Positions 27,174 to 35,568 of a DNA stretch of 64,000 nucleotides are shown here, piece after piece. A program made the position numbers and the translations under genes. Source of the stretch: Psychroserpens luteus (lineage in GTDB: Bacteria; Bacteroidota; Bacteroidia; Flavobacteriales; Flavobacteriaceae); contig NZ_JADILU010000002.1 of assembly GCF_015319355.1 (NCBI RefSeq), positions 186,001-250,000 on the forward strand, written 5' to 3'. Each line of letters starts with the position of its first letter. Within the stretch, counting starts at the first letter, position 1. The notes beneath the pieces were generated by a model. It was not told the origin of the DNA. It ran no database searches and worked only from the letters and a program-made list of their open reading frames with translations.

Positions 27174-27335
27174 GTGCTAGTTTTACTTTTAGCTAAAGTA
27201 CAAAATTGTTAAACTATTACCTTCATTATAATGAAGCAGACTTTTTTGGCCTAAGGACACTTATCGTAAAAAGTAAATTAAGTTTTCATCATAACTTCTA
27301 ACTCAATCAAACGTAATTTATGCACACAGATTTCT

Positions 27336-27343
27336 TATTTTTG
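27336..27343 (+). promoter_or_regulatory. -7 element TATTTTTG directly before menC
   Basis: A perfect TAnnTTTG ends 5 bp before the ATG at 27349, again predicting a leaderless or near-leaderless transcript. Confidence 0.5.
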
Positions 27344-27348
27344 TTATA

Positions 27349-28404
27349 ATGATAAAAGCAACATACAAACACTACAAACTACATTTCAAAAACCCAAGCG
27401 GAACTTCCAGAGGTATTCTTAAAACCAAAGACACGTGGTTTATCATATTAGAAAAAAATGGTAAAACAGGTATAGGAGAATGTGGTATGTTTAAAGGTCT
27501 CAGTATTGATGATAGACCAGATTATGAGGATAAACTCCAATTTACTTGTGACAACATCAACTTAGGTTTAGAAAATTTGGTCAGCGAGCTTATTGAGTTC
27601 CCGAGCATTCAAATAGGTGTAGAGATGGCTTTTAAATCTTTAGAAAGTGAAGATGGTTTTAATTTGTTTCCTTCGGAATTCACTCAAAACCAAAAACCAA
27701 TTCCAATTAACGGATTAATTTGGATGGGTGACAAGACCTTCATGAAACAGCAAATCAAAGACAAATTAAACGCTGGATTCTCATGTATAAAACTAAAAAT
27801 AGGAGCCATAGATTTTTCTTCGGAAATTGAACTCCTCAAATCCATTAGACAGGAATTTTCAGCAAAAGATATAGAACTTCGAGTAGATGCAAATGGTGCA
27901 TTTTCGCCACAGGAAGCTTTAGAGAAATTAAAATGTTTATCAGATTTTGATTTGCATTCTATAGAACAACCCATAAAACAAGGTCAATGGAATGAGATGG
28001 CGAAATTGTGTGAAAGCACACCTTTACCAATTGCTTTAGACGAGGAGTTGATTGGCATATTTTCCGAAGAAAAAAAGAAAGAGATGCTATCTATTATTAA
28101 TCCGCAATACATCATTTTAAAACCAACCTTAGTTGGTGGATTTGGAGGTAGCGAATCGTGGATAAAATTAGCAGAAGAGCAACAAATAAAATGGTGGATT
28201 ACAAGCGCTCTAGAAAGTAATATTGGACTTAATGCTATTGCGCAATGGACTTTTACGCTTAACAATAAATTGCCTCAAGGTTTGGGTACAGGTAGTTTAT
28301 TTTCTAATAATTTTGATTCGCCATTAATTGTAAAAAATGGTACATTGCAGCACGAAAATAATAGAGATTGGAACACGTCGTTTCTCGATATTAAACTAAA
28401 ATAA
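27349..28404 (+). CDS. menC: o-succinylbenzoate synthase
   Basis: The protein has 351 aa and belongs to the enolase superfamily (muconate-lactonising subgroup). It dehydrates SHCHC to o-succinylbenzoate. Catalytic features seen are KLKIGA (about 150, the KxK motif), metal ligands in RVDANGAF (about 178), SIEQP (about 204) and ALDEEL (about 229), and the second Lys in ILKPTLVGG (about 254). Dipeptide epimerases share this fold, but placement between menB-menA and menE supports MenC. The CPBP protease gene starts 2 bp after its stop. Confidence 0.92.
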   Translation: MIKATYKHYKLHFKNPSGTSRGILKTKDTWFIILEKNGKTGIGECGMFKGLSIDDRPDYEDKLQFTCDNINLGLENLVSELIEFPSIQIGVEMAFKSLESEDGFNLFPSEFTQNQKPIPINGLIWMGDKTFMKQQIKDKLNAGFSCIKLKIGAIDFSSEIELLKSIRQEFSAKDIELRVDANGAFSPQEALEKLKCLSDFDLHSIEQPIKQGQWNEMAKLCESTPLPIALDEELIGIFSEEKKKEMLSIINPQYIILKPTLVGGFGGSESWIKLAEEQQIKWWITSALESNIGLNAIAQWTFTLNNKLPQGLGTGSLFSNNFDSPLIVKNGTLQHENNRDWNTSFLDIKLK

Positions 28405-28406
28405 GA

Positions 28407-29576
28407 ATGAACAAATTTATTGCACAAGCTTTTAAAGTAGAACATGATTTTTGGAAATATTTAGTAGGATCTATAGTGGTTTTTGCTGCAGCGCTTGTTG
28501 GCCAATTTCCGTTATTGGGAGCAGTGGTTATAAAAATGATTAGTGATGGCACTGATATAAATGGGCTTAACGAATCAACGATGTACACTATTTTAGATTC
28601 TAACGTATTTTTGTTTTTGGCTTTGCTCTCTTTTGCAGTCGCTTTTATTGGCTTATACATTGCTGTGAAATTTATTCATAAACAAAAAATGATAACGGTT
28701 GCCACGTCTAGATCAAAGTTAGATTGGAAACGAATTTGGTTTGCTTTTTTCTTTTGGGGAATTGTATCTTCTGGATTAGTATTAGTCGATTTTTTCTATT
28801 TAGCACCAGAGAGTTATGTTTATAATTTTGAAATGCAACGCTTTATTATTCTAGCAATTATTGCTATTGCTTTAGTACCAATACAAACAAGTTTAGAAGA
28901 GTATTTGTTTAGAGGCTATTTAATGCAAGGATTTGGTGCAGCAACTGTTGAGCAATATTTCCCTTTTGCGTTCTTGATTTCGTTGATTACGATCCCAATG
29001 TTTATCATATTAAATATTAAATATTCTATTAGTTATGTAATGAATTTTGGGTTGTTATTGATTGTGATTAGTGTTGGAGTTGTCATATTTCAGATTATAA
29101 AAGTAAATAACGGATTTGAATCTAAAAGTTTTAATAAACTTAGAGACGTATGCCAAAGAAACTGGACACCTTTATTGATTACATCTGCTATTTTTGGATT
29201 ATTGCATATTGCAAATCCTGAGATTGATAAACTGGGATATATTTTATTAATTCATTATATAGGTACTGGTGTTTTCTTAGGGATTATGACTTTAATGGAT
29301 GAAGGTATAGAGCTTGCTTTGGGCTTTCATGCTGCAAATAATTTGTTTACAGCCCTATTGGTGACTGCAGATTGGACAGTGTTTCAAACCCATTCTATTT
29401 TAAAGGATGTTTCAAGTCCTAAATATGAACTTATGGATGTGATACTTCCTGTCTTTATAATGTATCCAATCTTACTATTAATTTTCGCCAAAGTTTTTAA
29501 ATGGACTAATTGGAAAGAAAAATTGTTTGGTAAAATTGAAGTTCCACCACAAGATGACTATAAAATTATTGATTAA
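28407..29576 (+). CDS. CPBP-family intramembrane glutamic endopeptidase
   Basis: The protein has 389 aa with about eight membrane helices. The three CPBP/Abi motifs are present: EEYLFRG (about 164, EExxxR), FGLLHIANPE (about 269, FxxxH) and the third His/Asn motif LGFHAANN (about 306). Members cleave prenylated or membrane proteins or serve in bacteriocin immunity. Tightly placed between menC and menE (2 and 24 bp), it is co-transcribed with them, but a role in menaquinone synthesis is not implied by its fold. Confidence 0.9.
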   Translation: MNKFIAQAFKVEHDFWKYLVGSIVVFAAALVGQFPLLGAVVIKMISDGTDINGLNESTMYTILDSNVFLFLALLSFAVAFIGLYIAVKFIHKQKMITVATSRSKLDWKRIWFAFFFWGIVSSGLVLVDFFYLAPESYVYNFEMQRFIILAIIAIALVPIQTSLEEYLFRGYLMQGFGAATVEQYFPFAFLISLITIPMFIILNIKYSISYVMNFGLLLIVISVGVVIFQIIKVNNGFESKSFNKLRDVCQRNWTPLLITSAIFGLLHIANPEIDKLGYILLIHYIGTGVFLGIMTLMDEGIELALGFHAANNLFTALLVTADWTVFQTHSILKDVSSPKYELMDVILPVFIMYPILLLIFAKVFKWTNWKEKLFGKIEVPPQDDYKIID

Positions 29577-29600
29577 ATATTTGTATTAAGCTGAAATATT

Positions 29601-30662
29601 ATGACACCAACATTTGATAAAGTTCATTTAAAATTTAAACTCAACGGAAATAATTATGACCATGAGGATCTAAAAGAAGTAGCTTATAGCTTGATAAAAG
29701 AAGGTGAGCCTTATGAGCAAATCACTGGAGATTTCTTGTTAGATTGGTTAGATGAAAAAGATTTTGTTTTAGCACAAACCTCTGGTTCTACAGGAAAACC
29801 TAAAAAAATAAAATTGAGTAAGCAAGCCATGGTTAACTCTTGTATTGCTACTGGTAATTATTTAGGATTGGAGCCTGGAGATTCTTCATTACATTGTTTG
29901 CCAACACAATACATTGCTGGTAAAATGATGTTAATTCGTGCTATGATTTTAGGACTAGAAGTAGATCTTGTTGAGCCAACATCACAACCTATATTTGATT
30001 ACGACAAAAAGTATCGTTTTTGTGCCATGTTGCCAATACAATTAAAGTCTACGTTAAGTTATTTGCATAATGTTGATATTCTGATTGTAGGAGGTTCTGC
30101 AGTGTCAAAACATCTTATTGAATCTACACAAAATTTAGAAACAAAAGTGTTTGCTACCTATGGTATGACAGAAACTGCAACGCATATCGCTTTAAAACCT
30201 TTAAATAACAATCAAAAAAAACCACATTTTGAAATTTTGCCAGATGTTACAATTTCGCAAGATGATAGAGGTTGTTTGGTTATTGATGCTCCAAAAGTAG
30301 CTTCAAAAAAAGTGGTAACTAATGATATAGTAAAACTCTACTCAGATACTACTTTTGAATGGCTTGGTCGTATTGATAATGTTATTAATTCTGGCGGATT
30401 AAAATTATTCCCAGAGCAAATAGAAGAGCAATTAAAAGGCAAAATAAAACAACAATTCTTTGTGGCTTCTGAGCCTAACGAAACTTTAGGAGAGCAACTC
30501 ATTTTGGTTGTTGAGGCAGATGATGCTACTTTAGATAAAGATGTCTTTGATGGATTAGGAAAACTTGAAATTCCGAAGAAAACCTACGCAGTACCACAAT
30601 TTGTGATGACAGAGACTGGTAAGATTCAACGTAAGCAAACACTTGCGAAAATTAAATCTTAG
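29601..30662 (+). CDS. menE: o-succinylbenzoate-CoA ligase
   Basis: The protein has 353 aa and is an AMP-forming acyl-CoA synthetase. It activates o-succinylbenzoate before MenB. The P-loop TSGSTGKPKKIKLS is near 54, the YGMTETATH motif is near 188, and the WLGRIDNVINSGGLKL hinge is near 252-267. The end TGKIQRKQTLAK carries the A10-type catalytic Lys. It is about 100 residues shorter than E. coli MenE, mainly at the N-terminus, as in other Bacteroidota. It ends directly against the convergent MFS gene. Confidence 0.93.
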   Translation: MTPTFDKVHLKFKLNGNNYDHEDLKEVAYSLIKEGEPYEQITGDFLLDWLDEKDFVLAQTSGSTGKPKKIKLSKQAMVNSCIATGNYLGLEPGDSSLHCLPTQYIAGKMMLIRAMILGLEVDLVEPTSQPIFDYDKKYRFCAMLPIQLKSTLSYLHNVDILIVGGSAVSKHLIESTQNLETKVFATYGMTETATHIALKPLNNNQKKPHFEILPDVTISQDDRGCLVIDAPKVASKKVVTNDIVKLYSDTTFEWLGRIDNVINSGGLKLFPEQIEEQLKGKIKQQFFVASEPNETLGEQLILVVEADDATLDKDVFDGLGKLEIPKKTYAVPQFVMTETGKIQRKQTLAKIKS

Positions 30663-31940
30663 TTATTTGAGAGTTTTAGCTTTTGGTAAGCGATAAAGGA
30701 TGTAAGCAGCAACCAGTCCAACGCCTGCAAAAATTGACATGACTCCAAAAGTATATTGTAAGCCTAATGCTCCAGGATGAGCATCTAAAAAATAACCCAT
30801 TAAAGGTCCTGCAAAAATATCTGGAGTGTAGCCAATAATAGAAATAAAACCAACAGCAGTTCCCGTTAACGCTATCGGGATTTTACTTTCTTCTAAGGTT
30901 GCAAAATAAAGTACTCTTGCAGAATAAACACCAATTGCCATTGTTCCAATTGAGAGGATAAAAAATAGAGTAGAACTATCATCAATTATTCCGCTGGCAA
31001 AAATACCACTTGTAATGAGCATGAGAAAGAATCCTATGACTATCCATAATGATGCTCTTGTACGATCTGCAAGTAAACCAATAATAACGCCAATTATTGG
31101 TCGCATATATAAAAGGTAAGTACCCACTTTTGCAGATTCAATATCATCATATCCCATGACATCTTTAGCATATAAACTAAAAACATCGGTCATTTTATAG
31201 GCGTAATAAGCACAAAGAATAATAATCATCAATAACCAAACCGACGGTATTTTCATAACAATTTTAAAGTCAGCAAAAGTTAAATTGGATTTAGATATGG
31301 TTATATTTTCTTCGGAAGAATTGAGACGTTTCAAGAAAAAGAAAACCAAAACACTTACTATACAAATAGCAACAGAGGTATAAATAATCACTTGTTTAAA
31401 AGCCTCTTGACGTTCTAAAAGTGATGTTAATTCAATGTCCTTTGTAATAAATAAGGAAAATATTATCAAACCTACTGATCCAAAAAGAGCAGCAACTAAA
31501 CCACGACCACCATCTAAAAATCCAAAAGCAATACCTTGTTTATCTTTTCCTCCCCAAATTCTCGTGGCTTTAATCATTGCAGCCCAAAAGAGAAAAATAG
31601 TTGTGAAACCCCAAAATCCATACAAAATATGAAGGTTTGTGAGAGAAGGGTAGGTGGCAAGATAAAATCCGCCACATGCAGTGAGCATTAAAGCGACAGA
31701 CATTAATATATGCGGTTTAAATTTGTCTGCTAATGGTCCTCCAAAGAAATAGGAGAAAAAAGCAACCGTTCCATACACTGAAAAACAACTTCCTATTTGT
31801 ACATTATTAATGGCAAAAACTTCTAGAAATGTGGGTCTAAAAATACGTTGTAAAACAAATGGTAATATAAAAACTGCCTCACCAGCTAAAATGAGTAGGA
31901 TGATGATATATGCTGGTGAGGTAGTTTTTTGTTTTGACAT
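30663..31940 (-). CDS. MFS transporter
   Basis: The protein has about 425 aa from the ATG at 31940, chosen because the stop of the upstream carboxylase gene lies just 1 bp before it; a start further upstream (31979) would overlap that gene. About twelve hydrophobic helices are present, with the MFS loop-like GGPLADKFKPH (cf. GxLaDrxGrr) near 60 and GLLADRTRASLW near 280 as the symmetric second copy. It is translationally coupled to the carboxylase, so it may carry a related acid or its precursor. The substrate is unknown. Confidence 0.88.
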   Translation of the reverse strand: MSKQKTTSPAYIIILLILAGEAVFILPFVLQRIFRPTFLEVFAINNVQIGSCFSVYGTVAFFSYFFGGPLADKFKPHILMSVALMLTACGGFYLATYPSLTNLHILYGFWGFTTIFLFWAAMIKATRIWGGKDKQGIAFGFLDGGRGLVAALFGSVGLIIFSLFITKDIELTSLLERQEAFKQVIIYTSVAICIVSVLVFFFLKRLNSSEENITISKSNLTFADFKIVMKIPSVWLLMIIILCAYYAYKMTDVFSLYAKDVMGYDDIESAKVGTYLLYMRPIIGVIIGLLADRTRASLWIVIGFFLMLITSGIFASGIIDDSSTLFFILSIGTMAIGVYSARVLYFATLEESKIPIALTGTAVGFISIIGYTPDIFAGPLMGYFLDAHPGALGLQYTFGVMSIFAGVGLVAAYILYRLPKAKTLK

Positions 31941-31941
31941 A

Positions 31942-33570
31942 CTAAACCTGTAAAACTCCCATGTTAAAAGGTTTTTCAATAGGAGCGTGGTTTGCAGCTT
32001 CTATTCCCATACTAATCCAAGTTCTTGTATCAAGAGGATTAATTACTGCATCTGTCCAAATACGAGATGCAGCATAATAAGGAGATACTTGGTTATCGTA
32101 TCTATTTTTAATTTTATCAAACATTTCTTTTTCTTTCTCCTCAGTGATTTTCTCACCCTTTTTAAGAAGTGATGCTTTTTCTATTTGAAGTAAAACTTTG
32201 GCAGCAGAGTTTCCGCTCATTACCGCTAATTCAGCACTTGGCCAAGCGACTATTAATCTGGGATCGTAAGCTTTTCCACACATAGCGTAATTTCCTGCAC
32301 CATAACTATTTCCGAGGATAATAGTAAATTTTGGTACTACAGAATTACTCACAGCATTTACCATTTTAGCACCATCTTTAATGATACCACCATGTTCAGA
32401 TTTACTTCCAACCATAAAACCAGTGACATCTTGTAAAAACACTAGTGGAATTTTTTTCTGATTACAGTTTGCAATAAAACGCGTCGCTTTATCAGCACTA
32501 TCATTATAAATTACACCACCAAACTGCATTTCACCTTTTGCATTTTTTACGAGTTTACGTTGATTGGCAACAATACCAACTGCCCAACCATCAATACGAG
32601 CATATGCTGTGATGATTGTTTTTCCGTAATCTTTTTTATATTCATCAAACTCACTATTATCAACTAAGCGTTTGATAATCTCTTTCATGTCGTATTGTTC
32701 TGCACGTGATTTTGGTAAAATTCCGAAGATATCATCAGGATTCTCTTTTGGTTTTTTAGAAGCTGCTTTATTAAATCCAGCCTTATCATAATCTCCAATT
32801 TTATCCATTAAACGTTGAATAGTTTCCAACGCATCCTTATCGTCTTTAGCTTTATAATCTGTAACACCAGAAATTTCGCAATGTGTAGTTGCTCCTCCTA
32901 AAGTTTCATTATCAATTGTTTCTCCAATGGCAGCTTTCACTAAATAACTACCAGCAAGAAAAATACTTCCGGTTTTATCTACAATAAGAGCTTCGTCACT
33001 CATAATTGGTAAATAAGCACCACCTGCAACACAACTTCCCATCACTGCAGCAATTTGTGTAATACCCATACTGCTCATCACTGCATTATTTCTAAATATG
33101 CGACCAAAATGTTCTTTATCTGGGAATATTTCATCTTGCATTGGTAAATACACACCTGCAGAATCCACTAAATATATGATCGGTAATCGGTTTTCAATAG
33201 CAATTTCTTGAGCACGTAGGTTCTTTTTTCCTGTAATAGGAAACCATGCTCCAGCTTTTACTGTAGCATCATTAGCAACAACGAGACATTGCTTGCCTTT
33301 AACGTATCCCATTTTTACAACAACTCCACCAGATGGACAACCACCATGTTCTTCATACATGCCATCACCAGCAAAAGCACCAATTTCTATGGATGGTTTT
33401 TTTGAATCTAAAAGGTAATTAACACGTTCTCTCGCAGTCATTTTGCCTTTAGCATGGTGCTTCTCAATACGTTTTTCTCCACCACCTAGCTTTACTTGGG
33501 CGAAACGCTTTTTAAGGTCAGAAAGAAGTAATTTATTATGATCTTCGTTTTTATTGAAGTTTAAATCCAT
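31942..33570 (-). CDS. acyl-CoA carboxylase carboxyltransferase (beta) subunit, methylcrotonyl-CoA type likely
   Basis: The protein has 542 aa and is a biotin-dependent carboxyltransferase. It moves carboxyl from biotin to an acyl-CoA. GGxCPSGG-like (HGGCPSGGVVV, about 73), DSAGVYLPMQDE (about 130), GSCVAGGAYLP (about 167) and GNSYGAGNYAMCGKAYDPR (about 425-443) are visible. The last resembles the GAGNYxMCGRAY motif of methylcrotonyl-CoA carboxylases of leucine breakdown, favouring that substrate over propionyl-CoA. No biotin-carboxylase alpha subunit lies in the window. It is divergent from the DoxX operon (about 145 bp between). Confidence 0.88.
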   Translation of the reverse strand: MDLNFNKNEDHNKLLLSDLKKRFAQVKLGGGEKRIEKHHAKGKMTARERVNYLLDSKKPSIEIGAFAGDGMYEEHGGCPSGGVVVKMGYVKGKQCLVVANDATVKAGAWFPITGKKNLRAQEIAIENRLPIIYLVDSAGVYLPMQDEIFPDKEHFGRIFRNNAVMSSMGITQIAAVMGSCVAGGAYLPIMSDEALIVDKTGSIFLAGSYLVKAAIGETIDNETLGGATTHCEISGVTDYKAKDDKDALETIQRLMDKIGDYDKAGFNKAASKKPKENPDDIFGILPKSRAEQYDMKEIIKRLVDNSEFDEYKKDYGKTIITAYARIDGWAVGIVANQRKLVKNAKGEMQFGGVIYNDSADKATRFIANCNQKKIPLVFLQDVTGFMVGSKSEHGGIIKDGAKMVNAVSNSVVPKFTIILGNSYGAGNYAMCGKAYDPRLIVAWPSAELAVMSGNSAAKVLLQIEKASLLKKGEKITEEKEKEMFDKIKNRYDNQVSPYYAASRIWTDAVINPLDTRTWISMGIEAANHAPIEKPFNMGVLQV

Positions 33571-33647
33571 AGTGTGTTTTATTTCCCACGAATTTACGAA
33601 ACCAACAACGGATTTAAAAGCGAATATTTTGTTAAAATTAATTACAT

Positions 33648-33660
33648 GGAAATAGTTTCC
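33648..33660. promoter_or_regulatory. inverted repeat GGAAA-TAG-TTTCC before the DoxX-MarR operon
   Basis: The perfect 5-bp arms lie 25 bp upstream of the -7 element at 33685. The half-sites ATGGAAA and TAGTTTCC also occur in the palindrome before the pirin genes (35443-35458), in the reverse order. This is a candidate binding site for the MarR protein encoded in the operon. Confidence 0.45.
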
Positions 33661-33684
33661 TAGGGATATATAATTATTTTATTG

Positions 33685-33692
33685 TATATTTG
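33685..33692 (+). promoter_or_regulatory. -7 element TATATTTG of the DoxX-MarR operon
   Basis: This is a perfect TAnnTTTG match with a leader of about 20 nt before the ATG at 33716. Confidence 0.55.
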
Positions 33693-33715
33693 TAGTAATT
33701 AAAAACCAATTTAAT

Positions 33716-34072
33716 ATGAAAAGAGATAAAATTATTTATTACGTAGCTACAGGATTATTGACATTGTTGATGTTGTTTTCTGTAAGCATGTATTTTTTTA
33801 AACATGATGATGTATCAGCAATGTTTACAAATTTTGGGTATCCAACTTACATAATATATCCATACGCTGTTGCTAAGCTATTAGGATTAGTAGCGCTTTG
33901 GTTGCCAAACTTTAAAACGCTTAAAGAGTGGGCCTACTCAGCATTCTTTTTTGCTTTCATACTTGCGTTTTTTGCACATTATATGATTGGTGATGGCGAA
34001 CAAACAGGAGCTTTGATAGCATTAGTATTATTAGGAGTATCGTATATTTTTTATAAAAGAATTAATAAGTAA
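33716..34072 (+). CDS. DoxX-like four-helix membrane protein
   Basis: The protein has 118 aa with four hydrophobic helices (about 8-26, 45-62, 70-88 and 95-112). The pattern GYPTYIIYPYAVAKLLG and HYMIGDGE matches small DoxX-like proteins of Bacteroidota. DoxX-type proteins are membrane subunits linked to quinone or thiol redox chemistry. It is the first gene of an operon with an FMN reductase (5-bp gap), a GNAT protein and a MarR regulator, which fits oxidative or electrophile stress defence. Confidence 0.85.
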   Translation: MKRDKIIYYVATGLLTLLMLFSVSMYFFKHDDVSAMFTNFGYPTYIIYPYAVAKLLGLVALWLPNFKTLKEWAYSAFFFAFILAFFAHYMIGDGEQTGALIALVLLGVSYIFYKRINK

Positions 34073-34077
34073 TAGAC

Positions 34078-34608
34078 ATGAAGAAAGTTTTAGCATTCGC
34101 AGGAAGTAACAGTAAAAGATCAATTAATAAGCAATTAGCTATATATGCAACAACTTTATTAGAAAACGCAGATATCACTGTTTTGGATCTAAATGATTTT
34201 GAGTTGCCTGTCTACGGAATTGATTATGAAATTGAACATGGTATTCCAGATAACGCAAACAAATTTTTAGAGCATATAAAATCTTCAGACGGATTAATAA
34301 TATCTCTAGCAGAACACAATGGAGCATATGCAACAGTATTTAAAAACCTATTTGATTGGTTATCTAGAGCTGAGCAGAAAACTTTCCTAGGTAAACCAAT
34401 GTTGCTAATGGCTACTTCACCAGGAGTAAGAGGAGGTCAATCTGTTTTAGGGATGGCAACAGATCGTTTTCCTAGACACGATGCGAATATCGTTGGACAA
34501 TTTTCTTTACCATCGTTTAATGATAACTTTTCCGAAGAAAAAATAAATAACCCAGAATTGAATGATCAACTACTAGAAGAAGTTAAACAATTTGAAAATA
34601 GCTTATAG
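34078..34608 (+). CDS. NADPH-dependent FMN reductase family protein
   Basis: The protein has 176 aa with a flavodoxin-like fold. The FMN phosphate loop AGSNSKRSINKQL is near 8-20, AEHNGAYATVFKNLFDW (the flavin-ring loop) is near 78-94, and SPGVRGGQS near 113. Relatives reduce quinones, azo dyes or chromate with NADPH. It lies between the DoxX-like gene and the GNAT gene with gaps of 5 and 2 bp. It contains a CTTCGGAA octamer. Confidence 0.9.
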   Translation: MKKVLAFAGSNSKRSINKQLAIYATTLLENADITVLDLNDFELPVYGIDYEIEHGIPDNANKFLEHIKSSDGLIISLAEHNGAYATVFKNLFDWLSRAEQKTFLGKPMLLMATSPGVRGGQSVLGMATDRFPRHDANIVGQFSLPSFNDNFSEEKINNPELNDQLLEEVKQFENSL

Positions 34609-34610
34609 TC

Positions 34611-34892
34611 ATGGAAGTAAAACATAACGAATTAAAGAATAAAGGTAAATTCTATTTAGAAGATAACGGAAAGGAAATTGGAGAAATGACTTATGTATTT
34701 GTAGATGAAAATACTATTGACATTAATCATACATTAATTGATAAATCTTACAGAGGCAGAGATCTTGGATTACTACTTATTGATAAATCTGCTGAATTCA
34801 TGAGAGCGCATCAACTAAAAGCAATCCCATCATGTCCTTATGTAGACAAAGTATTTAAAGAGTCAACAAAGTATGACGATTTAATAGCCTAG
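34611..34892 (+). CDS. small GNAT acetyltransferase (YjdJ-like)
   Basis: The protein has 93 aa, the length of the single-domain YjdJ group. IDINHTLIDKSYRGRDLGLLL (split: HTLIDKSYRG, RDLGLLL) carries the acetyl-CoA pyrophosphate loop, followed by IPSCPYVDKVFKES, the usual CPY/C motif of the group. The target is unknown. It is third in the DoxX-MarR operon. Confidence 0.88.
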   Translation: MEVKHNELKNKGKFYLEDNGKEIGEMTYVFVDENTIDINHTLIDKSYRGRDLGLLLIDKSAEFMRAHQLKAIPSCPYVDKVFKESTKYDDLIA

Positions 34893-34940
34893 AAGTAAGT
34901 TATTATCAAAGAAATATTTAATAATAGTTCACATATAAAT

Positions 34941-35378
34941 ATGGGAGATTTAGCAAAAGATATCAATTCTAAGTTTGAAAATAATAGAGTAAAAGCAATG
35001 CTCAATATTATTTATACAGCAAATTGGATTACGAGCTATCAAAATGAGTTTTTTAAAGACTTTGGTATTTCACCGCAACAGTACAATATTCTTAGAATTT
35101 TAAGAGGAGCAGGAGAGCCATTGAACGTTCAAACTATAAAAGATAGAATGTTAGAACGTTCACCAAACGCTACACGATTAATGGATAAATTATGTGCTAA
35201 AAATTGTATAGAGCGTTTACCATCAGAACATGATAGACGCGTTGTCAAAATAGCGATTACTAAAGAGGGAATAGCATTACTAGAATCCATACCAAATAAT
35301 ATCAATAAAGAATTGCTTAAAAACTTGAATGAACAAGAAGCAGAGCAGTTAAGTAATCTTTTAGATAAAATGCGTTAA
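34941..35378 (+). CDS. MarR-family transcriptional regulator
   Basis: The protein has 145 aa. The winged helix-turn-helix is intact: SPQQYNILRILRG (about 43), MLERSPNATRLMDKLCAKN (about 69-87, recognition helix) and the wing SEHDRRVVKIAITKEG (about 95-110). MarR proteins are dimeric repressors released by phenols, quinones or oxidants. As the last gene of a redox operon it probably represses that operon and, judging by a shared palindrome, the pirin genes downstream. No Cys cluster of the OhrR type was noticed; Cys occurs near the recognition helix (KLCAKNC). Confidence 0.92.
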   Translation: MGDLAKDINSKFENNRVKAMLNIIYTANWITSYQNEFFKDFGISPQQYNILRILRGAGEPLNVQTIKDRMLERSPNATRLMDKLCAKNCIERLPSEHDRRVVKIAITKEGIALLESIPNNINKELLKNLNEQEAEQLSNLLDKMR

Positions 35379-35441
35379 GTAAATTTTTGTGTAATTAGAG
35401 ATTTCTCTAAAGATAAAAACAAGCGTATTTTTTTAATCAAA

Positions 35442-35459
35442 TAGTTTCCATGGAAACTA
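35442..35459. promoter_or_regulatory. palindrome centred on AGTTTCCATGGAAACT before the pirin genes
   Basis: A perfect 16-bp palindrome (35443-35458), extended by one matching pair (T...A) on each side, lies in the 190-bp gap between the MarR gene and the first pirin. Its half-site TAGTTTCC also occurs before the DoxX operon. Size and symmetry fit a MarR dimer. Between it and the pirin start is a second imperfect inverted repeat (35482-35492 with 35527-35537). Confidence 0.6.
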
Positions 35460-35568
35460 ATGCAATGAAAGAATTTTAAATGAAACATCTATATCTAAAA
35501 ATTTAGTTACTGTCATCAAATTTTAAATAGATGTTCCATGTGACATAACAAATAATAAGTAAAGACAC

